Below are positions 56,409 through 64,000 of a stretch of 64,000 nt of DNA, one piece after another. Each line of letters begins with the position of its first letter. The first letter of the stretch is position 1. This DNA comes from Eutypella sp. D-1 (lineage: Eukaryota; Ascomycota; Sordariomycetes; Xylariales; Diatrypaceae): assembly GCA_023313575.1 (NCBI GenBank), contig JAJTTP010000008.1, forward strand, positions 1,860,001-1,924,000. Direction: 5' to 3'. The notes below the pieces were generated by a model. The model did no database searches. It was not told where the DNA came from and saw nothing but the letters and a program-made list of their open reading frames with translations. The translations under genes and the position numbers were made by a program.

Positions 56409-57939
56409 TCTGCAAGGTGTCTGGCTATGCACGGGCCATAGGCCATAGGCTATACCCTAGGCACCACTACACTATATACGGAAACGGCAGACCGCCAGCC
56501 GTGATACGGGCTCGGCCGATCGCCGGTGCCGCCGACATAAGGCTTTCACCGAACCATAGCTGCGGTGGCGGCCGGGCTGCAATCATATTAATAAAATCGA
56601 GTTCCTATATAACGAGGTAAACGTTGACATCTCAGTGACGGTAATGTTGCTTCCTAGACCTCGAGATCCCATTCCTGGGGGGCAGTGCCTTGATCTCTTT
56701 CCACGCCTCATCCCCTTCGTAGTGAGCGCATCTACAGCCACGCCAGCCAGACCCTTGCCAACCTCTAGGGCCTTCAGAAATGACCGCTTGGAGCCTACGG
56801 CAACCTTGACAGGCACCGTATGGGCCGCCCTCTAGACCTATGAGATTTCGCGGCATACCTCACAAGCCAAACCAATCGGCGTACATGATGTTATAATCGT
56901 CCCCTATGACTCCTCCATTTGAGTTCGTGTACGGCGCAACTGTCTTGGCGCCTCTAGAATACCGCATCCTGTCGTGGGAGTTTATCTTAGAGCCGTATTA
57001 TCATCGCCTTGACGCTGATGGGTGTTGACGCAGGCCATTGGAGCTCCCTGCACTGGGCTACGCTCGACGCGGGCCAGAGCCCAAACTAGATCCGTCGTGT
57101 GCCTGCGTAACTGGTCCAGATTGCCTTGGATTTATAAGAGGGTGAGCTTTTAGCAGTGCGAGCTATGCTGTAGATACCGTCTGTCTGGTTCAGCGAGTAA
57201 GACTTAAATTCGGCCTAGAGAAATGCGCCGACGGTAAGTTGAGACTTGGATATCCATAAAGGCTAGATCAATCAATAAGAACACGTAAAGCCCGGAGGTT
57301 AGCAATTTGGGAAGTTGAAAGAAGTAATTGTTACGGCACAGATAGTACAGAGCCTGGTCCCTGTGGTGGGCCCACATACCGGTATGTACAGAACCAGAAC
57401 CAGGACCAGAACCGCCGTAGCAGTGGCAGCAGCTATAGCTGCCCGTATAGTGCCCACTAAGAATTCCAAGCCTTCGACTTGGTATTATGTATCCCTTTTG
57501 TGGGGCACGGTGGCTTAGTGGTGTGGGCGCTATCCTTCCCGTGACCGTAATTGTGATAAATGGAATGAGCATCACGGGTGTCGTTTATCTTCCGGTGTTA
57601 ATTAGGTAAGAAGGATCGCCCACCTAGAACCGTAGAAAGTGTTCAATGGGTCTGGATATGCGCTCCTATGAAACTCCCCGGGACAACGGAATAAATGAGC
57701 CGATTGGCGCGCATAGTACAATTGAATACACGCACCAGACCCAGGTTTGAAAACGGGCGGCCATGAGGTCCAGATTTATCCAAGGCCACGGCACGTAATA
57801 TATATCCCGGTTAAAGGTAGACTTTCACTTCAAGCATGCCGACATAGTGTTAAAGCACCATTTTGTGGATTTGAAGATAAAAGGCCATGGACCTCGAGCT
57901 GCTTGAGATGACAAGTAGGAACCACCGAACAGCGCCAAG
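56409..57939. other. Intergenic, upstream of GH62 gene
   Basis: 1.5 kb with no coding series. It includes a small ACCAGA/ACCAGG repeat near 57389-57411 and a TATA-like TATATAT near 57798, about 140 bp before the GH62 start, which may serve as its promoter element. Confidence 0.5.
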
Positions 57940-58992
57940 ATGACGAACTTCGCCGCATCATTGACTGTGCTCTGCACCGTCGCAAACGTTGTTGCTTCTT
58001 ATGCGATCCGACCCGGGGCTTCTCTCGTCACCTCCAGGCAGACCAGCCTTCCGACGAACTTCGAATGGGAGTCGAGCGGACCGCTCGTCGGACCTAAAGA
58101 TGACGGGCGCAACGTAGCCGGAATCAAGGACCCATCCATCGTCGAGGTCGATGGCATCTACCACGTCTTTGCAAGTGTCGCCCGCTCCTCGGGTTACAAC
58201 ATGGTCTACTTCAGCTTCTCCGACATGGAGAAAGCGGGCGATGCCGAGTTCCATTACCTCGAGCAGACGCCGATCGGCCCAGGATACCGCGCAGCGCCGC
58301 AAGTCTTCTATTTCGAACCAGAGGGGCTCTGGTACCTGGTCTTCCAGGACGGCAACGCAGCATACTCCACCAATCGCGATATCAGCGACCCAGCCGGCTG
58401 GACCGCCCCGAAGAGATTCTACTCCTCCATGCCGGACATCATCCGCCAGAACATCGGATCCGGTTATTGGGTTGATATGTGGGTTATCTGTGACGCGGCC
58501 GACTGCTACCTGTTCTCCTCGGACGATAACGGCCACTTGTACCGCTCGCAGACGTCTGTGGACAGCTTTCCAGCAGGAATGAGTGATACCGTCATTGCCA
58601 TGTCCGACCGCGACAAAAACAAGCTCTTCGAAGCTTGTAACGTGTACAAGGTCGACGACCAGTACCTTCTCATTGTCGAAGCCATAGGTGGCGACGGCCA
58701 GCGCTACTTTCGTTCCTGGACGGCGGACAGTATCGCCGGCGAGTGGGCCCCGCTCGCCGACACTGAGGCGAACCCCTTCGCCCGCTCCAACAACGTCGCT
58801 TTCGCCGGGTCCGTCTGGACCAAGAGCATAAGCCACGGCGAGATGATTCGCGACCAGGTGGACCAGACTATGAACATCAGCCCTTGCAAGCTGCGCTACC
58901 TCTATCAGGGCCTGGACCCGAAGGCTGGCGGCAACTACAACAGTCTTCCGTGGAGGCTGGGTCTACTCACGCAGACCAACTCGGCCTGTTAG
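57940..58992 (+). CDS. Secreted GH62 alpha-L-arabinofuranosidase
   Basis: Intronless 350 aa with a signal peptide (MTNFAASLTVLCTVANVVAS) and a short propeptide-like stretch before the catalytic domain. The five-bladed propeller is recognisable throughout: LPTNFEWESSGPLVGPKDDG, AGIKDPSIVEVDGIYHVFAS (the Asp of IKDPS is the likely base), YRAAPQVFYFEP, WYLVFQDGNAAYSTN, NKLFEACNVYKV (the Glu of LFEA is the likely acid) and LPWRLGLLTQ near the end. GH62 enzymes release arabinose from arabinoxylan and arabinan. Length equals that of single-domain GH62 enzymes; no carbohydrate-binding module is present. A role in plant cell-wall use is inferred. It lies alone between a pseudogene and a repeat region, yet its frame is intact. 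Confidence 0.95.
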   Translation: MTNFAASLTVLCTVANVVASYAIRPGASLVTSRQTSLPTNFEWESSGPLVGPKDDGRNVAGIKDPSIVEVDGIYHVFASVARSSGYNMVYFSFSDMEKAGDAEFHYLEQTPIGPGYRAAPQVFYFEPEGLWYLVFQDGNAAYSTNRDISDPAGWTAPKRFYSSMPDIIRQNIGSGYWVDMWVICDAADCYLFSSDDNGHLYRSQTSVDSFPAGMSDTVIAMSDRDKNKLFEACNVYKVDDQYLLIVEAIGGDGQRYFRSWTADSIAGEWAPLADTEANPFARSNNVAFAGSVWTKSISHGEMIRDQVDQTMNISPCKLRYLYQGLDPKAGGNYNSLPWRLGLLTQTNSAC

Positions 58993-59369
58993 TGAATAGG
59001 CTATCACGTTATAGTATCACTCACGAAGTCTTTTGCAAGTAGTTACTGGATGAGCGGGCGACTTCTCCATTTTCTATATTCACATGGAGTCCCATTTAAA
59101 GCTTCTTAGTGTGTATGTGTGTTTGGTGTGGCGTGGCTTCCTTTTGTAGCATTAGTTACTAATACCAACCCCCACGCGAAAATGTGTCTAATGCTATTAG
59201 GCCACGGCTCAATCGGTCTGTATAGACCACAGCTGAATTGGTCTGTATGGTACTTGTAGTGCGATGGCGATCTTCTCTTTGAACTGTCATTCCAGGTGAG
59301 ATTTTGGGTTCCTCCTGAGTAGAGCTATACCCACTGTGCCCCCTGAAAGGTGGGATGTAGCGCTAGGAT
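58993..59369. other. GH62 3' flank
   Basis: No coding series. A short duplicated phrase (GCTGAATTGGTCTGTATRG-type, 59207-59250) is present just before array C. Confidence 0.45.
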
Positions 59370-59525
59370 AGGTGATGGTGTATGTATATTTAACTCTACT
59401 GTAGCTTGCAGCTCTAAGTGGGGCATGAATAGGGGCTAGCTGTTAATAGGCTCTTTTGCTAGCGACTTAGGGAATAATTAGGGGATGGTGTATGTATATT
59501 TATTCCACTGTAGCTTACAGTTAGA
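59370..59525 (-). repeat. Tandem repeat array C (inverted relative to A/B)
   Basis: The box GATGGTGTATGTATATTTA occurs at about 59373 and 59483, 110 bp apart. On the minus strand this reads AATATACATACACCATC, followed by TATTCCCTAA and AACAGCTAGCCCCTATT, the same unit as arrays A and B. Confidence 0.85.
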
Positions 59526-59738
59526 ACCGTCCTTGATCTCGCACTCGTCGCAGAACAGGGACCTCTTCTGCGCCAGAAAGCTGATCAGCTCGGACTTTGA
59601 CCACGTGGAGGGCTCCCTAACAGGTCGTTAGCATCCTGAGGAGAATGCTCCTGCCCTGGTTCTTTCGACGAGCGCCCTGCCGATCCTCCAAAGTACTTTT
59701 GAACTCGCTGACATGATTGATTTACCCTCACTGTACAG

Positions 59739-60209
59739 TTCTTTGCATTCAGACCCGACCGGTTCGCAGAGATAGGCGAGGGCATCCCAGAGAACAATTC
59801 CGGTTACTGTTTTAGGCGGTGCGAGAAACCTCCGGTGACTCCAGAAGAATTCGCTGACGGGTTCTGGGGTCGGACGAAATGTGAACACTGTCCAGATAAT
59901 TCGGGTAATCATAGAGTAGAGGAGGCGATGAGCACCGCCGATGACAGAATTCCTAAGAACGTCGGCGGGGAGAAATCGCTCCCGAGGTCGCAGTATGAGT
60001 TCTGGGGGATAGTGGCCCGGGAGGAGCGGGCAGCCTTTCGCGTTCTGATCTACGTTCTGATCTGCGCGAGCCCTAACATAGTGGCATCCTGGTTCTTCTT
60101 CTCATGGCTCTTTGCCTGGGGCCACGACGGCGACCTTCAAAACGCCGCCGTGCCGATCTCACTGTCCATGTCGCTATTTGCCATACTTCTAGCCAGCATG
60201 AGGCTTTAA
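59739..60209 (+). pseudogene. Gene fragment, C-terminal membrane region
   Basis: An open frame follows an acceptor-like CTGTACAG and reads FFAFRPDRFAEIGEGIPENN onward to a stop at 60209. The end contains two hydrophobic segments (FRVLIYVLICASPNIVASWF and AAVPISLSMSLFAILLA) separated by WGHDGDLQNA. It looks like the last exon of a membrane protein; no upstream exons are identifiable, and arrays C and D flank it. I do not recognise the family with confidence. Confidence 0.45.
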
Positions 60210-61305
60210 ACTGTCATTGTTACGCTTACAGGCACTTAGCAATAAGATGAATGGTTTATAACATCGGTTAGGGGTATTTGGCAGCTTAGAAGTAGCTCTT
60301 AATTTTATAACACTGGCTTTTACACTTGATGTTGACAGGTGACGCTTGAATATCTTATTGTGTCCCCATTACCTGTACTCCTTATTCCCTCTTGTCTTCC
60401 TCTGTTAACTGGTAACCCGAAGAATCCCCGTAATCTACTTAGCTGCGTATGTAAGCCCAGAAGTAGTGCAACCTACTCGCTTTGTTAAAGACCGACTTCA
60501 CACGGTCGCCATCGGGTTACCCAAGTTAGGCCGGCTAGAGAGGTTTAGTGGGGTTGATAGGGGGCTTCACAGGGGTCTTAGTGGGGTCAGCAATAGCGGG
60601 CGTAGTTACATAACTGGTTCTTAATGCAAAAGTTATAGGCATTAATTAGTGACCAGTAAATATAATCGATATCTCAGTGCATATACTGGACATGCTCGTA
60701 GCATCTTCTGCACCACCACATATCATTGAAATAAATCCATCCCAGGAACCGTCGTGTTCTTGCGCGGATTCCTGGGTGGTGTCGATCCAAATATTCATCA
60801 ATTGAGACCCTAGATTCTGTCTTAGATACCACCTACTTCGTAGACGAGCATTGTGAGATGCTCCCATATCTTTCTGCGTAGATCCATACCATTTTCATCA
60901 ATTTCCGACCTTGGCGTCAATCGCTATCAGCCGTACAGCTCGTCGATTGTCGGTCTTCTAGATATGGTAGTCCTATCCATCCGATGGCACCATCCTTGTT
61001 TCCCTCCATTATAATTTTATTCTGGCACTGACTCTATGTCTTGTAGGCAGTATGCTTTACGAGGTAGCCTCGCATCGCATCTCGAGCTGCAAACGTGTTT
61101 CGTCCATCATGGAAAGATTCAATGGCACCTGTTTCGAAGTGTCTGCGATCGTGAGTGAGGGAGAAAGCGAAGACGATATTGAAACGGAGGATATGTCTTG
61201 ATTGTCTTAAAGATTCAGCTAATCTAGATGGTGGGAGGAGAACGTCATTTAAGTACATGACGATGTCTTAGTCTTGAGCTTCAACAGAGAATTCCCTTAT
61301 GCCTT
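60210..61305. other. Intergenic/repeat-region filler
   Basis: About 1.1 kb without a coding series. ORFs at 60646-60867 and 61034-61258 (minus) are short and featureless. Confidence 0.45.
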
Positions 61306-61497
61306 AGAATGCGCCCGCGGCGCTCGCAGAGTTTGGCGAGGATAAGAATGACGACTACCTAGAGGCCGACTACATCAATGAAGGTGATGACAATGGCGGC
61401 GGCGGAGAAGACCTTGGCGGTGAGGAGGAGGAGGTGTTGAAGGGACTGCCTAACGCCCCCGAGCCCCAGGTCCCGGCTTATCTTTCAGCTACTTAGG
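61306..61497 (+). pseudogene. Acidic coding-like fragment
   Basis: An open stretch without a start codon encodes an acidic Gly-rich peptide (DKNDDYLEADYINEGDDN, then GGGGEDLGGEEEEV) and stops inside array D. Such tails occur in transposon-encoded and nuclear proteins. It is probably a remnant. Confidence 0.3.
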
Positions 61498-61632
61498 TGA
61501 TTATTAAGGGATGGTGTATGTATATTCTAAGCAGCTAGATAAGTGGGTCGTAAATAGGGGTTAGCTGTTAACAAGCGCCGTATTTTAGCTACTTAGGTGG
61601 TTCTTAAGGGACGGTGTATGTATATTTCCCTG
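61497..61632 (-). repeat. Tandem repeat array D (inverted)
   Basis: Boxes TTAAGGGATGGTGTATGTAT (about 61505) and TTAAGGGACGGTGTATGTAT (about 61605) lie ~100 bp apart. Between them is AAATAGGGGTTAGCTGTTAA, the reverse complement of the conserved middle of array B. Confidence 0.85.
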
Positions 61633-62229
61633 TACCGATGACTTGCAAATATCTGTCTACCATAAATACGGGCGGGGTACCAAGCTTTTGCCCCTTTCTC
61701 TTTAGGCATTATGCACAGGCTTTATCTAAAGTGTAGCCCTCGCTGTCGCTCTTCAAGCAGTCTTTAAGAATAGCTGTACTTGCCACGATAGCATAATGCT
61801 TATTGTTCCTATCCTGTCTGGGTTGTCACTATGTTCCTCAATTACGCCGAGAAGCACGATCACGACTTAATTTTCCTTGGTCGAGCCGCCCGGTAAGAGG
61901 AATCCACAATTGCAATACGAGAGTCTATAGAGGGTGGGGCTGCGGCCCAAGGCAACGTTAAAGTAGAGCACTTAAGCTAGGCAGGAATCGGCGGAAGAGC
62001 GCAATCAGGATATTGTTGGTCTCAATCAGCTACGCGTGCAGCTCACGACAGATAACAATGCCTGGGATCACGACCAGTGCGGAAGTGGCAGCCCGTCCTC
62101 GACCCCTACCCTCCAGCCCAGCCTCCCAGCCCACTATATGTATATGTGTATGTGTGTATCCGATCGAGTGTGGGTGGGTAGGTACTTAGGTCCGTTAGTA
62201 GGCAGATTGGTTGGTAAGTAGGTTGGCTC
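61633..62229. other. Intergenic between array D and element P'
   Basis: About 600 bp with no coding series and no further recognised repeat; TAGGTA-type boxes occur near 62176-62220. Confidence 0.45.
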
Positions 62230-62895
62230 GGCCTAGATGGCCTGCGCAGATGTTGTTAGAGCCTGCATACTTCGGAGGGAGACGGGATAAAGACCAGATT
62301 AAATGGCAGAACATGCGTCATAAATTGATATGTTACCTGACTATCAGGTGCCTTTATAGGAGGCAGGCTTGTTTGGATGCCTGATAACCGCTCATGTGAA
62401 ACGTACGTGGTAGAGCATGAATGGGAAGATGACAGGAGACATGATGGAAGAGATGAGACATGGAGAGATAAGAAGGCGTGTATGGCTTACATAGTGTGCA
62501 TCTGGTGCAAATTTTGGGTGTCTGTGCTGTTTACGGATGGCTTGTCTTGTGCCTGTATCGTCCATCTCATACGTGGTGAATCTCGGGAGAGATGTAACGG
62601 AAGGGTATAGGAGCAAAGGGAGAGGAACGAGATGTTGATGCACAGAAAGATGGGAACGGGAAAGAGAACAAGCAGCGAGCTTTGGCAATTGACAAGATAC
62701 GACGTTGTAGAAGGAAGCCATACCTTTTCAGTTCAAGTTATGGTGAATGGAATTGATGTGAGCCCAGTGGATTGGGGACTTGATAATGATGATGATGATG
62801 ATGGTTAAAAGAAGAGAAGAGAGCGATATGGATATATAACGTTAATAATTCAGGATTCGAACCATAATCGGTAAGTGTCTACCTACCTAAGTAGC
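62230..62895 (-). other. Second copy of gene-like element (P')
   Basis: Read on the minus strand it follows P from upstream TAGGTAGGTAG and CACTTACYGATTRTG through a CCACTGGG...GAAAAGGTATG block, a pyrimidine-rich spacer containing GCATCAACATCTCG, and one exon-like module ending CACCAGATGCACACTAT-GTAAGC. It then has ACCACGTACGTTTCAC and ATCAGGCATCCAAACAAG. P has three modules at this place, P' one. The position of P's ATG is ATT here, and the small exon corresponding to 38020-38050 has a stop, so E1 is not conserved as coding. A (GAT)n run lies inside at 62783-62805. Confidence 0.6.
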
Positions 62896-63845
62896 TACGT
62901 AGTGGCATGAAGCTGCCTATGTATGTAGCTACTTTAGAAGGCTAAGGTGGTAAGAGCAATGTTTAATGCCCTAGGTATAGCTGTGACACCCTGGTACCTT
63001 TAAGAATTGATACATATAATGCATATCTTTCTATATATAAGTAAAGACTACACGAGACGTAAAAAGGCAACAGCCGCACCACTTACAAAGATACCTAGGT
63101 AGATAGATTAATTCAGAGAGACAGAGATGGGCTTAAGGAGTAGGTGTCGATACCAGTAATGAGCGCCCTCTCCTCATGGGACAACGAGATCGAACACTCG
63201 CCGGCCATAGGAAATTAGTCCATAAGGCTCTTCGAGCCCTGGCTGATGATCAGCTGCCAGTCCGGGTCGCTGGACATAATGTCGGTCCCAAAGAGGGACA
63301 CGCTTAGCCTCCACCGGAGATAGTACATCATTAGGACCAGGGTGCACAAGATCGAGAAAAATAGCTACGAGTACTGGGTGCGCCCATGATAGACGAGTTG
63401 AAGAAGTACATTGTCAAGAACTCGATGAGGACTCGGATCTCGACTTCGTCGTGATACATAGACCGGCTCCTTAGCATTAAGAAGATTAACTTCAATCAAG
63501 GAATGCAGCAGGATGATTATAACGGCCTATATCGCAGCCCTAATCCTACCACGGATGAGCCGGAATCTATGTTAGGCTCGTGCTCAACTACAAGAACGAA
63601 CTCTGGTTTATGAGGTGGTGGCAATCTGGGCCTGGAGATGAAAGGGCAAGGTTCCACTCCCGCACGATAAGATGATCAGTATCTGCATTACAAACTCGGC
63701 CTAGTACGAGGGCAGGTAGAATAACGTGTGCTGTTTCATCTACTCCGTTGAGTGCTCGAAGATGGGCTGGAAGGAGGGGGAGCTCGACCAATATATTCAA
63801 GATTGCGTACCGCATTCTCTAGAAGCTAGCCCCGGACGCCGTCGA
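62896..63845. other. Decayed coding-like DNA before terminal LTR
   Basis: The plus strand around 63600-63840 gives peptide-like runs broken by TGA/TAG (for example LVYEVVAIWAW, KGKVPLPHDKMISICITNSA and MGWKEGELDQYIQDCVP). It resembles an exon that has suffered several stop-creating transitions. The family is not recognised. Confidence 0.4.
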
Positions 63846-64000
63846 TGTTGGTTGTTAGTGGTCACTGGTATGGACCCATATACCAATAAGATGTACCTAT
63901 GTACCTATCTCCCGTTTATATAAGGATACGGGCTTTTTAAATAAATAAATAAACTTTAAACCAAAATATAACACTAATTTTACCATTTTTTATATTATTA
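63846..64000 (+). mobile_element. LTR copy, heavily mutated, cut by window end
   Basis: The first ~95 bp match the solo LTR at 55381 with few changes (both start TGTTGGTTGTTAGTGG). Beyond GGATACGGGCTT, about 15 bp are missing. In the rest nearly every difference is C-to-T or G-to-A relative to the first copy (GATAGATAGATAGAC versus AATAAATAAATAAAC). Whether it is solo or part of a full element lies outside the window. Confidence 0.85.

Noticed and set aside
57511..57521. tRNA A-box-like TGGCTTAGTGG
   Set aside because: No GGTTCGANTCC-type B box downstream and no acceptor stem; at best a decayed tRNA-derived piece.
57958..58836. 292-codon minus-strand ORF opposite GH62
   Set aside because: Antisense shadow of the GH62 reading frame, without recognisable domain.
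62847..62860. B-box-like GGTTCGAATCC on the minus strand at the start of element P'
   Set aside because: The T stem does not pair, and the corresponding base positions differ in copy P.

Overview
The window is nuclear DNA of a filamentous ascomycete (Pezizomycotina, most likely a Sordariomycete). Support comes from short introns of about 50-130 nt with GT(A/G)AG(T) donors and CTAAC/CTGAC branch sites, from Zn2Cys6 regulators, a HET-domain protein, an RTA1-family membrane protein and a GH62 arabinofuranosidase, and from C-to-T/G-to-A decay of repeats that resembles RIP. There is no operon, CRISPR array, rRNA or convincing tRNA. Splice sites were read by eye; in most multi-exon genes the exon sum is a multiple of three and the spliced frame is open.

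Layout. (1) 1.5-9.8 kb is a possible catabolic cluster: a sulfatase (-), an MFS sugar porter (-, six exons) and, divergent from the porter, a regulator (+, eight exons) with two complete Zn2Cys6 clusters in tandem. (2) 11.6-32.7 kb is a conserved core: histone H2A.Z (+), the Mms4/Eme1-type endonuclease subunit (-), a long coiled-coil kinesin (+) and an OB-fold-like protein (-). A gene-poor stretch of about 7.5 kb precedes the kinesin. (3) 33.6-34.7 kb is a five-exon short-chain dehydrogenase at the edge of the core. (4) 34.7-41.8 kb is a decayed repeat island with 110-bp tandem repeats, broken ORFs, a gene-like element with small exon-like modules, and microsatellites. (5) 41.8-54.5 kb is accessory gene space: a second Zn2Cys6 regulator, an RTA1 protein, a secreted FMN-dependent alpha-hydroxyacid oxidase, a HET protein and a secreted PAF-acetylhydrolase-like lipase. 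(6) 55.2-64 kb holds an alpha/beta-hydrolase pseudogene split by a solo LTR with a 5-bp target duplication, a GH62 enzyme, and another repeat region with inverted copies of the island's repeats. A second LTR copy is cut by the window end.

The most notable points are the double Zn2Cys6 regulator beside the sulfatase and transporter; a dispersed ~100-112-bp repeat family in four arrays; a duplicated gene-like element (37.8-38.9 kb, and inverted at 62.2-62.9 kb) in which an exon-sized module is present three times in one copy and once in the other; and the solo LTR, whose sister copy is much more heavily mutated. The biological roles of the repeat family and of the gene-like element are unknown.
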